A DNA stretch of 41,069 nt from JBOHNS01 sp050730835 (GCA_050730835.1 JBOHNS010000021.1:1-41069), one strand, 5' to 3'. Counted from the stretch's first letter, positions 15,371 through 25,136 are shown. Notes: generated by a model not told the origin, from the letters alone. A program made the numbers and translations.

Positions 15371-17842
15371 ATGAAACATAGCGCCAAAATTTTTGTTAGC
15401 AAAAAACTACCCAAAGTAATCTTGGGTAGTTTAGTCTTTGCCCTATTGCTCGTCAGCTATCAAAACTGGCGGCCAGCTCGCGCTTCAGCTATTTCGACGA
15501 GCGGGTTTAAGGCCGGACACATAATTGACGACAATATTTTTACTAACTCTAGCGCTATGACTGTTGGCCAGATCCAGGCGTTTTTAAATGCCAAAGTCGG
15601 AACCTGCGACACAAACGGCACGCAGCCAAGCAATCACCCAAACGGCTCAGGCGGGTATTATACTCACGCCCGGTGGGGAGCGATGTATGGTAATCCGGCG
15701 CCGTTTACTTGTGTAAATGAGTACGTCGAAAACCCATCAAACGGCCAGAATAATTTTCGCGGTGGTGGTGTATCGCCAAATACTGTCAATGCTCAAAATC
15801 TAGCCAGCTTGCAGCAAAAAGGCCAATACAAAGGCTGGCAATCCGCCGCCGCCATCATATATAACACGGCCCAAAAGTACAATATTAATCCAGAAGTTTT
15901 GATAACAACAATGCAAAAAGAGCAGGGGCTGGTTACCGACAATTGGCCGTGGCTTTCCGAATACCAAAAAGCTTTGGGCGCTGGCTGTCCGGATACCGCG
16001 CCGTGCGATCCGAGCCAAGCTGGATTTTATAATCAAATCGATGCCGGCGCAGGTGATTTTCGTTATTATTTAGATCATGGGGGCTACAACTATCATGTTG
16101 GCAACAACACGATTTTATATAATCCCAGCAGTAGCTGTGGCAGCTCGACTGTTAATATTCAAGATTTGGCTACAGCCGCGCTATACAGCTACACGCCATA
16201 CCAACCCAACGCGGCAACTCTAGCTGCGCCTCAAGGCCAGACAGTCACTTGCGGCGCATACGGCAACCTTAACTTCTGGCGCTATTTTAACGAATGGTTC
16301 GGCTCCAGCACCAATCCGCTATTTAGAATAAAAGGCGACCCAACCACTTATCTTAATTTTGGCGATACTTATTATCCGATTCCGTCGATGAAAGTTTTTA
16401 GGGCTTTCGGCCTGGGCGGATTACCAATTTCAATCGTAACTACCGCTCAGCTACAAGATTCTACAAGAGGACCGATACTAAGCCAAGTAGTAAAATTTGG
16501 CAATAACGCCACAGTCTATTTAGTTGATAGTGGTAAGTTGTTTTCAGTGCCGAGCTTGGATACGCTAGCAAGATACGGCTATAGCAGCGGTGAAGTGGTC
16601 GACTACTCTGACGCTAACTTACAAAATATCCTAAGCTCGGGTGGTGGACTCACCTATTTCATCAGACAGCCCAACGGCGCCATATATTATATGGATTCTG
16701 GCAAGAAGCATGTTTTTCCTGACGGCAAGACATTCAACACTCTTGGCCCAAACTTATCTAGAGACGGTACGCTAAATTATGCTAACTTTTCAGCAGAGTT
16801 TATTAATGACATACCAAACGGTGGCCCAGAACTACTTGACAGCTCCATAGTCAAGGCAACTGATTCGGCCACTGTATATTTATATGATAGTGGAAAACTA
16901 TGGACATTCACGCCTGATAGCTGGCAAGACTGGGGACATAAACTCGACTACAGCAACTTCACTAGCTCTAGTTTGACACAAATTCCTAGCGGGGGGACGG
17001 CTCCATTGCTGATTACTGACGGCAGCACCAACTATTATTTGGTTAGCGGTGGCCAAAAACACAGCTTTACAACTGCAACACAAACCGAATGGGGTCTGAA
17101 TGACAGCAGATTCCAGCAGGTTTCGACTAGTTCACTAGCTCGGCTATCTAGCGGCGACGCGGTCGGCGACTTAATTCGCAATCCGGCCGGCGGCGTTTAC
17201 ATTATAAGCGGTGGCAAAAGCTATCCGATACCTTCTATGCGAGATTTCCATGGCCTTGGGCTAAGCTGGAGCAATGTTCAAAACGTCGACAATAGCACCA
17301 TAAATCTGGTTCCTGCTAGTGGCACCTATGCCTTCGCTCCGAACAGCCTGATTCGCACGCCAAACGGCGCGGTTTCGCTAGTAGGCAAAAACTACACGAC
17401 TTACGGTATTCCGTCGATGGCAAGCTTCGATAGTTTCGGCTTTCAGTGGAAAAACGTCCGAAATTACGGACAAAATATACTTAATGGCTACACCGCGCAA
17501 ACACTCCAGACCTTAGTTAAGACCTCGGATGGCAAATACTACCTAGCCGATAAAGGCAACCTACTATCAATTAGCGCCAATGCCTACGGCGCTAGTGAAT
17601 ATAATTTCGCTAACATACCAAACAGTACTTTAGATGCAACAATACTCAATTATGTTCCACATTCCGGCAGCCTTAACCAATTCATCCAAGGCAGCGGCTA
17701 TACCGTCTACAAAGTCGCGAACGGCCAAAAACGACCTTTACCAAACCCAGACACATTTTACGCCCAAGGCGGCAGCTGGAATAGCGTAAGCCATGTCTCC
17801 GACGACTTCTTAAATACAATCCCTAAGGGTGCGAGTTACTAG
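15371..17842 (+). CDS. Large secreted protein: lysozyme-like domain plus about eight C-terminal repeats
   Basis: Residues 1-39 form a signal peptide ending in ARASA. Residues 50-315 form a globular domain whose segment YNINPEVLITTMQKEQGL places Glu184 as in lysozyme/transglycosylase-like folds, where the glutamate is the general acid. Several cysteines there may form disulfides. From about 316 to the end there are roughly eight repeats of about 60 residues, with a shared core like YLVDSGKLFSVPS, YYMDSGKKHVFPD, YLYDSGKLWTFTP and VANGQKRPLPN. The arrangement suggests cleavage of, or attachment to, a cell wall. For an epibiont lifestyle this could be the host's wall, but that is speculation. Enzyme activity is not proven by one glutamate. 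Confidence 0.75.
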   Translation: MKHSAKIFVSKKLPKVILGSLVFALLLVSYQNWRPARASAISTSGFKAGHIIDDNIFTNSSAMTVGQIQAFLNAKVGTCDTNGTQPSNHPNGSGGYYTHARWGAMYGNPAPFTCVNEYVENPSNGQNNFRGGGVSPNTVNAQNLASLQQKGQYKGWQSAAAIIYNTAQKYNINPEVLITTMQKEQGLVTDNWPWLSEYQKALGAGCPDTAPCDPSQAGFYNQIDAGAGDFRYYLDHGGYNYHVGNNTILYNPSSSCGSSTVNIQDLATAALYSYTPYQPNAATLAAPQGQTVTCGAYGNLNFWRYFNEWFGSSTNPLFRIKGDPTTYLNFGDTYYPIPSMKVFRAFGLGGLPISIVTTAQLQDSTRGPILSQVVKFGNNATVYLVDSGKLFSVPSLDTLARYGYSSGEVVDYSDANLQNILSSGGGLTYFIRQPNGAIYYMDSGKKHVFPDGKTFNTLGPNLSRDGTLNYANFSAEFINDIPNGGPELLDSSIVKATDSATVYLYDSGKLWTFTPDSWQDWGHKLDYSNFTSSSLTQIPSGGTAPLLITDGSTNYYLVSGGQKHSFTTATQTEWGLNDSRFQQVSTSSLARLSSGDAVGDLIRNPAGGVYIISGGKSYPIPSMRDFHGLGLSWSNVQNVDNSTINLVPASGTYAFAPNSLIRTPNGAVSLVGKNYTTYGIPSMASFDSFGFQWKNVRNYGQNILNGYTAQTLQTLVKTSDGKYYLADKGNLLSISANAYGASEYNFANIPNSTLDATILNYVPHSGSLNQFIQGSGYTVYKVANGQKRPLPNPDTFYAQGGSWNSVSHVSDDFLNTIPKGASY

Positions 17843-17864
17843 GCCGCTAGCCTGTAGCAAAAAA

Positions 17865-18881
17865 CTAATAGCCGCGGCGCATGAGTTGCCACAAATAGTC
17901 TTCGTCGATTACGCGATATCTTTTTAGCTGATGCCGCTTCCATAAGAATATCGGCACATACTTCAGGCTGGCGAGTCTGCCTTTTATTACGGCGGGCACG
18001 GCGGCGACTTTGCCAACTCTTTTTAGATGTTTAATAGCCGCTCTATCGGCCTTTGGGGTGCGCAATAACAAGACAAATAGAGTTCTGAATGGTAGGTTTT
18101 TTATCATTAAGCCTGTGTTGTTTCGGAATGTCATATAAAGTGAAAAACTTGGATCTTTTTTGGCTGAGCTAAATGAGCCCATATGGTAGGCGCGCGTACC
18201 AGGAATAACGAAATTATCCCATCCCATAACCGTTGCCCGAGACGCAACATCGACATCTTCCAGATACATAAACATAGTTTCATCAAAGAATTGCTTGAAT
18301 GGCTGGGATTCTATAAAATTACGCGTTATTAGCATAGCGGCGGCGTTACAACCAAATACTTTTTGTGGAGCAACATCGTTATGATAGGCTATTGGCGATC
18401 TCCAGGATCCCTGAGTGCCCTGACCAATTCTAGATATATATATATGAGTTGAGTCAATAATCCCCGGATCGTAATAATCCAGTGTTATGCTTTGCATGGT
18501 CGCAGCGCGAGGACGCAAACAGGCAGCGTCAACAAGCGTCTTGGTCCAGTTCGGATCCAGTCTGGCGTCAGTATTGAGTAAGACAATGTGGCCAATTTTT
18601 TCGTCTTCCAGCGCTTTAGTAATGCCAATATTGTTGCCACGTGCGAAACCGTGGTTTTTAACCTCCGCTATAACTTCAACTTGCGGAAAATGCTCCGACA
18701 TGTATTCTACCGTGTTGTCGCTAGAGGCATTATCTACTAAGATTATGCGTTTTCTGTGCGTGTAGTTTTGCGCTAGGATTGATTCAATGCAGTCGTTTAT
18801 AATATCTTTGTTGTTCCAAGCAACAATCACATAAGCTACGTCCAGCCTTCTAGTTTTCGCATTGCTGGAGTGCTTGGTCAT
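17865..18881 (-). CDS. Family 2 glycosyltransferase (rhamnosyltransferase-like)
   Basis: GT-A fold. YVIVAWNNKDIINDCIESIL opens the catalytic domain, with ILVDNASSDNTVEYM near residue 48 and the metal-binding LLNTDARLDP near 100. The late motif MFMYLEDVDVASRATVMGW near 215 is characteristic of WbbL/RfbN-type rhamnosyltransferases. The tail is basic without a clear membrane helix. It overlaps the preceding gene by four bases (ATGA), so both are co-translated. With rmlABCD nearby, dTDP-rhamnose is a reasonable donor but is not proven. Confidence 0.85.
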   Translation of the reverse strand: MTKHSSNAKTRRLDVAYVIVAWNNKDIINDCIESILAQNYTHRKRIILVDNASSDNTVEYMSEHFPQVEVIAEVKNHGFARGNNIGITKALEDEKIGHIVLLNTDARLDPNWTKTLVDAACLRPRAATMQSITLDYYDPGIIDSTHIYISRIGQGTQGSWRSPIAYHNDVAPQKVFGCNAAAMLITRNFIESQPFKQFFDETMFMYLEDVDVASRATVMGWDNFVIPGTRAYHMGSFSSAKKDPSFSLYMTFRNNTGLMIKNLPFRTLFVLLLRTPKADRAAIKHLKRVGKVAAVPAVIKGRLASLKYVPIFLWKRHQLKRYRVIDEDYLWQLMRRGY

Positions 18882-20602
18882 AAAATTTTCTCCTGGTCTG
18901 CAATCTGCATAAGGATATTTGTTGCTATAGATTCTGGCGTGTACGGCTCAAAATCCATGCCGACTATTAGAATACTGGACGAAAAATGTGTCGATATTAT
19001 GTCGTCTTTGGGGGCAAAACGTATTGAATAATTATCCAGGGTAACTTTGGCGTTGAGCACGTTATGCCTGCTTCTAGCTTTATTAGCCTTTGTAAAGCCT
19101 GTAATAAGTGAAGCCGATGTGATCTTTGGATTAGCATTAATAAATTCTCTTAGTTCTTTAGTGCGAGCCGCCGTCACGCCGCCGCTTAGCGCGTCAACGT
19201 CTCTAACCCAGTCAGTGTTGCCAAAGTAAGTCTGAACATTGCAAGCTCCGTGGTTTCTGAAAAGCGGCAAATACTCGTTTGGCGCAGCGAGCACAAGTCC
19301 ACAATCTTCTATAACCATGCCGTCGCGCACAATCAGTGGGGCAACGGCGCCAACGTGTTTTAGCCGAAGCGGTGCGCAAAGACCTTGAAGCCAGTCTTTG
19401 CTAATGGGTAGTGCTATTTGGTTAATGATTACCGTTTCGGCGCTTGTCGACGCCGCTAGCGAGTTACCTAAATACTTAGGGTTATTGTCTATAGCTTTGA
19501 CTGTGATGTTGCTATACTCCGATCTAGGCTGAACGCCATTGGGTACAAAAAGCTCAATACTTAATCCCGTCAGCTTGCTGCGCTTTATTAGCAGCTCGAC
19601 GAAAAGCCTAAGCAGAGCATCGGAGGCAAATGGCATGATAACTACGCTTACCTTTTTGATAGGCTCAAACCGTACCTCATAAAAGCCGGGCTTTTGATTT
19701 TCTGGCACTACTTTGGCTATGACGCCTACGCGCCTGAAGTGGTCTTCCAGGTTCTGTCGCCCAGCATTAGTTATATGCTTTTTTGATGAAAAATCTTGAG
19801 CCGTAGAATTTCGCGCAGCGCGCCAGTGATAGAGAACTTTTGGGACGTGGACAATTTTAGGCTCAAGATCGGTTACGCGTAGCAATAGGTCATAATCCTG
19901 AGCGCCATCGCGAGCCGGGTTTAATAATCCAGCCTTTATAATTAATTCTTTTTTAATGACGCTCAGATGGTTGATGTAGTTTAGGTGAGTCAGTAGGTCG
20001 GGTGACCAGTCGGGTTTGAAGTGCGGGTCAAAATATATTTCACCGTTGTCTGATATTTTATCCTCATCGCTATACACTAAGTCCGCGCCTTGGTTCACGA
20101 TAGCGTTTGCCATTTCTTGGAGCGCGAATGGATCTAGCGTATCGTCATGATCAGCAAAAGCTATATAATTACCGCTCGACTCCTTAATGCCGACATTAGT
20201 GTTTGTAGATATGCCGCCATTTTCTATTTCTATAACTTTAATGCGCTTGTCTATGTCGGCGCACTTATTGATTGTGTCTCTGCTCCCTGGCTGGTCTGAT
20301 GCGTTTACTAAAACTAGCTCCCAATTGTGATACGCCTGAGATACGATCGAATAGACGAGAGGATAAAGGTAGCGTTTGGGTGTATTAAAGGCAGGCACTA
20401 CAATCGAAATGTTAGGCTCTTCGGCGCTGTTATAAGCTGGCTGTTCACGAAGCGGTGGATGTTCAAGCTGCTGATGAGCCCATACATTATAATATCCCGG
20501 AACCACCCCGCTTCGCAGATGAAGTTTAACAAGCAACCTCTTTACCGACTTTCGCCGGAAGCTGGTTGGGGGCAAAAATAGATCTATTAGCTGGCGCTTC
20601 AT
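18878..20602 (-). CDS. Family 2 glycosyltransferase, long form
   Basis: A 574-residue protein. A basic N-terminal stretch of about 70 residues precedes a GT2 domain starting ISIVVPAFNTPKRYLYPLVYSI. The domain contains LVLVNASD, the metal-binding region YIAFADHDDTLDPFAL near residue 165 and DLVYSDEDKIS near 195, followed by HFKPDWSPDLL. Residues 310-574 form a second half with weaker GT2-like features (VVIMPFASDALLRLFVELL), possibly a degenerate second transferase domain. It lies downstream of two methyltransferase genes and is coupled to the next glycosyltransferase. Confidence 0.82.
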   Translation of the reverse strand: MKRQLIDLFLPPTSFRRKSVKRLLVKLHLRSGVVPGYYNVWAHQQLEHPPLREQPAYNSAEEPNISIVVPAFNTPKRYLYPLVYSIVSQAYHNWELVLVNASDQPGSRDTINKCADIDKRIKVIEIENGGISTNTNVGIKESSGNYIAFADHDDTLDPFALQEMANAIVNQGADLVYSDEDKISDNGEIYFDPHFKPDWSPDLLTHLNYINHLSVIKKELIIKAGLLNPARDGAQDYDLLLRVTDLEPKIVHVPKVLYHWRAARNSTAQDFSSKKHITNAGRQNLEDHFRRVGVIAKVVPENQKPGFYEVRFEPIKKVSVVIMPFASDALLRLFVELLIKRSKLTGLSIELFVPNGVQPRSEYSNITVKAIDNNPKYLGNSLAASTSAETVIINQIALPISKDWLQGLCAPLRLKHVGAVAPLIVRDGMVIEDCGLVLAAPNEYLPLFRNHGACNVQTYFGNTDWVRDVDALSGGVTAARTKELREFINANPKITSASLITGFTKANKARSRHNVLNAKVTLDNYSIRFAPKDDIISTHFSSSILIVGMDFEPYTPESIATNILMQIADQEKIL

Positions 20603-20633
20603 TTTCTTCCAGAACCGATTGATTTAGTAAACA

Positions 20634-21593
20634 TTATTTAATCTTGAAATTTTGAGCCTTATTTTTGACTATCTTTTTGCCAACACGGAGCGGCTTAGTA
20701 ATCTTCCACGAGGAAGACTTCTCAATGCCTTCAAGCGATGCTCTGAGCGTAGCTATAGTCTGAGATTTTTCTTTAGATACCTTAGCAATCTCGGATTTAA
20801 GTTGTTTAATTGCGGCTGCCTGCTCGTCTAAAGTCTTTTTGGTGCAAGTAGCTTCAGAGATGGCGCGTCGATCACTATAGTGTTCGGCAATTGCCCCGAT
20901 TGGCTGGACCGTTTCTTTTATTTGCCGGTTGCTACACAGAAGGAAAAAGTACAGATACTTTTCTCTAGGCAATGGAGCTAAATTTAGAGTGTTAATATCA
21001 GATTCTGGTGCTTTACTCATAAAGGACTCGTCACCGACTGCAACATACTTCCAGGTTGCCTGATAGTAGGACTTAATATTTTTAAACCTTTTGGCTAGCA
21101 GGTTTTTTAGCTCGTCGTACTTGAACTCGTGAAGATGAAAATGGTTTCCCTCGGCGAACTCCAAATCATTGGGTGTAGAGATTATCGCTAGACCATCTGG
21201 CCGCAGAACACGCCTTACTTCGTCTAGGAATTTGTTATAGTCTTTGATGTGCTCAATGGTCTCAAAAGTGACTACGATGTCAACAGAGCTATCGTCAAGC
21301 GGAATTGATTCACCGTCACCTATTTTATATTCGATATTTTTAGCACCGTAGTTTTCTTTGGCATAAGCAATAGTTGTGCTATCAACATCTACTCCGTATA
21401 CTTTGCTCGCATGTTCAGCCAACATTTTTGTCCCGTATCCAGAGCCGCAGGCAATATCGAGAACAGTCTTATTAACGGCAAGTTTTTGGGCGCATATATA
21501 GCGAGTGAGGTGCTCGGCATATAAAAGTAAACCTTTGTGGAATTCTGGCACCATTCGCTCGCCAGTATCTTTTAATTTAATTTCTTTGCCCAT
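20634..21593 (-). CDS. SAM methyltransferase with C-terminal coiled coil
   Basis: Residues 40-180 are a class I methyltransferase: VLDIACGSGYGTKML near residue 44, VYGVDVDS, and IVVTFETIEHIKDYNKFLDEVRRVLRPDGLAIISTPN. Residues 245-290 form a coiled coil (LDEQAAAIKQLKSEIAKVSKE). It is followed by the segment SSSWKITKPLR, often seen at the end of coiled coils in glycosyltransferase-locus proteins. In known O-antigen systems, methyltransferase/coiled-coil proteins control chain length. A similar terminator role here is possible given the Wzt with a carbohydrate-binding tail. The start overlaps the upstream gene by 22 bp. Confidence 0.82.
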   Translation of the reverse strand: MGKEIKLKDTGERMVPEFHKGLLLYAEHLTRYICAQKLAVNKTVLDIACGSGYGTKMLAEHASKVYGVDVDSTTIAYAKENYGAKNIEYKIGDGESIPLDDSSVDIVVTFETIEHIKDYNKFLDEVRRVLRPDGLAIISTPNDLEFAEGNHFHLHEFKYDELKNLLAKRFKNIKSYYQATWKYVAVGDESFMSKAPESDINTLNLAPLPREKYLYFFLLCSNRQIKETVQPIGAIAEHYSDRRAISEATCTKKTLDEQAAAIKQLKSEIAKVSKEKSQTIATLRASLEGIEKSSSWKITKPLRVGKKIVKNKAQNFKIK

Positions 21594-22375
21594 GTTCGAC
21601 TCCTTATTATGGCTAGAGCAATATTTTCTAGCTTACAGAATTTATACTTGCTTATTCTGCTAATCTTAGACGGCTCTTTACTTGACGAAAAAACGTAGTT
21701 TTGTCTTTTCCAATCGCTCAATACTACATTCACCCCTATTTTTTTATCGATATCTTGCCCATACTCAAAATACACTAGATAATCATCAGTTTTATAGCCA
21801 TGGTGCGAAGCCGGCAATAGCTTAACAATTCTTCCTTCCTCAATTTTCGCTCGTTGTCTAGTTTTACGATTCCATATAATTGGGATTGTGAGCAGCACTA
21901 CGCCGTCGCTATTTATCACTCTCCTACATTCTTTCATGGCTTGGCTTGGATCACTTACGTGTTCAAGCGTCTCACTGTGCAAAACAATGTCGAACGAGTT
22001 TTTGGCATATGATAAATTCTCAATATCTTCTTCGGACGATGTCCCGTATTCAGAATACGTGAGATTTTTTAATCCCGATAGTGTTTTGTGCAAATTATGG
22101 CAACTATTTAATTCACAGACCTTGAGTTTGTTCTCGTTCGCGGATCTTACCCATTCCTGTAAATTTGCTGCACCATACCCAAATTTAGATCGCACGATGG
22201 CTTTAGCGAGACCTTGGGCTCTAGCGTTTACACCACATCCTCTACATATGGAGCCTTCTCTTATGTTAAAAATACCCGTAAGACTAGTGTTCAATTCCCA
22301 AGTTTCTTGAAGTGATTGGTCGATTGGGTATATGTAATCGTATCCTTCTTTTACTCCACAATTAAAGCAATACAT
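21572..22375 (-). CDS. Methyltransferase-like protein with N-terminal Cys motifs
   Basis: The N-terminus has CFNCG at residues 3-7 and CRGCG near residue 43, two CxxC pairs that could bind one zinc ion. A divergent class I methyltransferase core follows: VCELNSCHNLHKTL near 90, SFDIVLHSETLEHVSDPSQAMKECRRVINSDGVVLLTIP near 125-165. Motif I lacks the usual glycine-rich loop, so SAM binding is less certain than for its neighbours. The gene lies 5 nt after the wzt gene and overlaps the next methyltransferase by 22 bp. Confidence 0.75.
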   Translation of the reverse strand: MYCFNCGVKEGYDYIYPIDQSLQETWELNTSLTGIFNIREGSICRGCGVNARAQGLAKAIVRSKFGYGAANLQEWVRSANENKLKVCELNSCHNLHKTLSGLKNLTYSEYGTSSEEDIENLSYAKNSFDIVLHSETLEHVSDPSQAMKECRRVINSDGVVLLTIPIIWNRKTRQRAKIEEGRIVKLLPASHHGYKTDDYLVYFEYGQDIDKKIGVNVVLSDWKRQNYVFSSSKEPSKISRISKYKFCKLENIALAIIRSRTWAKKLN

Positions 22376-22380
22376 CTACA

Positions 22381-23616
22381 TCATCCTTTCTCTATGGTTA
22401 GAGCTTTTCTGCTGGCAATCAAAGATATAGAGTTATTACTCCCACTAATATAAAACTTTGTTGCATTTTGTATTCGATCATAGAAGATTGACCCCGCTTC
22501 ATTAGCTATAGCTGGTTCGACCGAGTATTCTCCATTATTTAGGCCTTTTGGTAGCGCTACTTTGCACGAGATCGCTTCTCCCGACTTTAATACACCTAGC
22601 GGCGTCATCTCTTCCATTAAGGAGTTTGTTGCGTAAACAGCTTTATTAACGCCATTTTGCCATATCGTAACTCCGAAAATAGGGTTCGTAACAGCAGCGG
22701 TTATGCGGATAGAGAATTCCACAAATACACTATCGCCATATTTAAATCTTCTAGATGTATGGCCAGAATCATCTGTTGTAACTACTGACTCGATTTGCGC
22801 ATTTTTTGATTTATTCTTGTTTTCTAGGCTCTGGTTGGCTGCAGCCTTTGTTGTCTTTGTTGTGTTGTCAAGCCCTTCAAGAACAATGTCACTATAGCTG
22901 TCCAGCACGTCTTTCATGCTTCCAGAGCGCACCAACTTACCGTTGTTAATCAATATTCCTTTGTTGCAAAACCGCTCTAGTGATGTTCTGTCGTGAGAAA
23001 CAAAAACGACAGTTGTTTTGGATTTTTTCAATTCATTGAAATACTCATAACATTTAGACTGAAAAGCGGAGTCCCCGACCGCCAATACTTCGTCCAGCAG
23101 TAAAATGGGGCTTTGGGCGCGGATTGCGATGGAAAAGGCGAGGCGGACTTGCATTCCGGATGAGTAATTCTTTAGTTTCTGGTCCATGAATTTTTCTAGC
23201 TCGGCGAATTCTACTATTTCGCTATACATGGCTGTCATTTCTTTGCGGTTAAAGCCTAGCAGGGCGCCGTTTAGGAAAATGTTTTCGCGGCCAGTTAGCT
23301 CTGGGCTAAAGCCCACACCTAGTTCTATAAAAGGCGTCAGTTTACCATTGATTTGAATATTGCCGCTATCGGGCGTATAAATTCCTGCCAGTAGTTTTAG
23401 TAGTGTGCTTTTGCCGCTGCCATTGCGACCGACTATGCCAAAGAACTCGCCTTTTTTAACTTCAAAGTTAATGTCTTTTAGGGCTTTTTGCAATTCGTAG
23501 CCCTTTTTCCGGCTAGCGAAATTGATAATCGCGCCTTTGAGAGAGCTATTTTTATCGAGTGGCAGCCTAAACGTTTTATTGACGTGCTGTACGCTGATGG
23601 CGATTTCTTCATTCAT
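22381..23616 (-). CDS. wzt: ABC transporter ATP-binding protein for polysaccharide export, with carbohydrate-binding tail
   Basis: The ATPase half of a Wzm/Wzt-type exporter moves lipid-linked polysaccharide across the membrane. Walker A is GRNGSGKSTLL near residue 62, the signature is YSSGMQ near 147, Walker B is ILLLDEVLAVGD near 170, and the H-loop is FVSHD. Residues 1-240 match TagH/Wzt ATPases. Residues 270-405 form a beta-rich domain (VFVEFSIRITAAVTNPIFGVTIW) of the Wzt C-terminal type, which in known systems recognises the finished glycan end. Its start overlaps the NYN gene stop by 4 bp. Confidence 0.9.
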   Translation of the reverse strand: MNEEIAISVQHVNKTFRLPLDKNSSLKGAIINFASRKKGYELQKALKDINFEVKKGEFFGIVGRNGSGKSTLLKLLAGIYTPDSGNIQINGKLTPFIELGVGFSPELTGRENIFLNGALLGFNRKEMTAMYSEIVEFAELEKFMDQKLKNYSSGMQVRLAFSIAIRAQSPILLLDEVLAVGDSAFQSKCYEYFNELKKSKTTVVFVSHDRTSLERFCNKGILINNGKLVRSGSMKDVLDSYSDIVLEGLDNTTKTTKAAANQSLENKNKSKNAQIESVVTTDDSGHTSRRFKYGDSVFVEFSIRITAAVTNPIFGVTIWQNGVNKAVYATNSLMEEMTPLGVLKSGEAISCKVALPKGLNNGEYSVEPAIANEAGSIFYDRIQNATKFYISGSNNSISLIASRKALTIEKG

Positions 23617-24335
23617 TTTTGCTTACCTTTATGCTTGACTTTAGGCTTGTGGCGTGTTACATTAGAACTATCACCATGACCAGATAAGCCTAAGGTTTCG
23701 ACCGACCGCCGATACTGGTCTTTTTTATTTGAGCACTTTACATTTTGGTAAGCCTGTGCTAATATTGGATTATCACCAATGGAAGATTTCCCCTGTAAGG
23801 TTACGTCCTTATGGGGGTTCTTCTTTTTGCGGCTATTGTTGCCTGAGTATGCTAGTTTTTCGCGCAAATCATTCATGTCGCGCGTGTAGGGCTTAATCTC
23901 TTTTAGTTTTAATAGAGCGGAATATTTATGTCGGTTGGGAACGATTAGCGCCTTGAGTTTGTTGCTCGCCAGCAAGTGATTAACCAAGCAGTAAAAGTCC
24001 CCATCACCGGTAACAATTACGGCTTGGCTGTAGTTTTGATAGTCGATCATGGCTTGTAATATTAGCTCGGCGTCGCAATTGCCTTTTGTCTTGCCATCTT
24101 TATAAGTGAGCGTCGGGCGAAAAATGCAGTGGAAGCCGGCGTCTTGAAGATAGGAATAAAGCTTACGATTGCTGGGCATATAGCCTATGAAAATGTAAGC
24201 TTTTTCTACTAAAAATTTATCTTTTAAATAAACGCGGAAACGCGCGAAATCCAGCTTCCAGCCCATTTCGCGAATTGCCAGGTTTAGATTTTGGCTGTCG
24301 ATGAAGGCGTAGTTTGGCTTTTTGTTGGCTGGCAT
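23613..24335 (-). CDS. NYN-domain (LabA/DUF88-like) putative ribonuclease
   Basis: Residues 8-150 are a NYN domain, a PIN-like fold that cuts RNA using clustered acids. Visible acids are Asp13 (FIDSQN), Asp88 (GNCDAELI), and Asp111 and Asp113 (VTGDGDF), the full expected set, so it is probably active. Residues 165-240 form a basic, disordered tail (RKKKNPHK, KPKVKHKGKQK) suited to RNA binding. It sits between the ABC permease and ATPase genes: its ATG directly abuts the wzm stop and its own end overlaps wzt by four bases. It must therefore be translated with the transporter. Whether it regulates this mRNA is unknown. Confidence 0.85.
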   Translation of the reverse strand: MPANKKPNYAFIDSQNLNLAIREMGWKLDFARFRVYLKDKFLVEKAYIFIGYMPSNRKLYSYLQDAGFHCIFRPTLTYKDGKTKGNCDAELILQAMIDYQNYSQAVIVTGDGDFYCLVNHLLASNKLKALIVPNRHKYSALLKLKEIKPYTRDMNDLREKLAYSGNNSRKKKNPHKDVTLQGKSSIGDNPILAQAYQNVKCSNKKDQYRRSVETLGLSGHGDSSNVTRHKPKVKHKGKQK

Positions 24336-25136
24336 CTAGATATTCTCCGCGAAAAATTTGGATTCTTTTTTGTAATACATAATTCCGCCAATTAAAAATA
24401 TTACTACTATTACAAAAGGAATAAATATATAGTAACCGCCCTGGAATAAACGATAGATGGTAACCGTTTGGTGTGTAACGGCCGCGTAGCGCGCGTCTTG
24501 TATGCCTTGCGCCATGGGGTTTAGCATGATTACTTTTTGAAAGGTTAGGTTCGGAATGCGCGACAGTGGGTACAGAATTGGCGTGGCGTAAAAGCCGGCC
24601 TGCAACAGAACTTCCCAGATGTAGCCAATGTCGCGAAACTTTACGAAAAGCGCCGACAGTAGAAATGATAAGCCTAAGGCTAGCAAGTAGATTTCGAAAA
24701 ATATCGGTACGACTAATAGTAGCTCAACAGATACGCCAACGTGGCCAAAAATCATAAAAACGGCGATTACGACAATGTTTAAACCTAGGTTTATCAGCGC
24801 AGAGAGACTAGTACTGAAAACAATCATCCAGCGCGGAATGCTGATTTTGCGAATCAGGTCGCCGCGGCCGACGATTGCCGTGGTGCTTTGCATGGTCATC
24901 TCTTGAAAAAAGTTCCAGATAACTATGCCTAGCAGCAGATATACTGGATAATGTGGCACAGCGTTGCCAATCTTCAGGAACTTAGCAAAGACGATATATA
25001 AAATTATGAAAATCAGTAAAGGCCGCAACAATGACCAGGCGTAGCCTAGCGTCGAGCCTTGATAACGAAGCTTGAAATCGGTCCGCACCAACTCGCTGAG
25101 CAAAGCCCGTTTCTGCTTAGAAAAAAATCGGTTCAT
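24336..25136 (-). CDS. wzm: ABC-2 type polysaccharide export permease
   Basis: The membrane half of the Wzm/Wzt exporter, 266 residues with about six hydrophobic helices. Family marks are the N-terminal LVRTDFKLRYQGSTLGYAWSLLRPLL, then YLLLGIVIWNFFQE near 90 and the amphipathic segment ending in IWEVLLQAGFYATPILYPLSRIP near 180. This is the TagG/Wzm pattern. The ATG at 25136 lies 10 nt after a TATAAT box shared with a divergent gene. It heads a leftward unit wzm, NYN, wzt, two methyltransferases and two glycosyltransferases. Confidence 0.9.
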   Translation of the reverse strand: MNRFFSKQKRALLSELVRTDFKLRYQGSTLGYAWSLLRPLLIFIILYIVFAKFLKIGNAVPHYPVYLLLGIVIWNFFQEMTMQSTTAIVGRGDLIRKISIPRWMIVFSTSLSALINLGLNIVVIAVFMIFGHVGVSVELLLVVPIFFEIYLLALGLSFLLSALFVKFRDIGYIWEVLLQAGFYATPILYPLSRIPNLTFQKVIMLNPMAQGIQDARYAAVTHQTVTIYRLFQGGYYIFIPFVIVVIFLIGGIMYYKKESKFFAENI

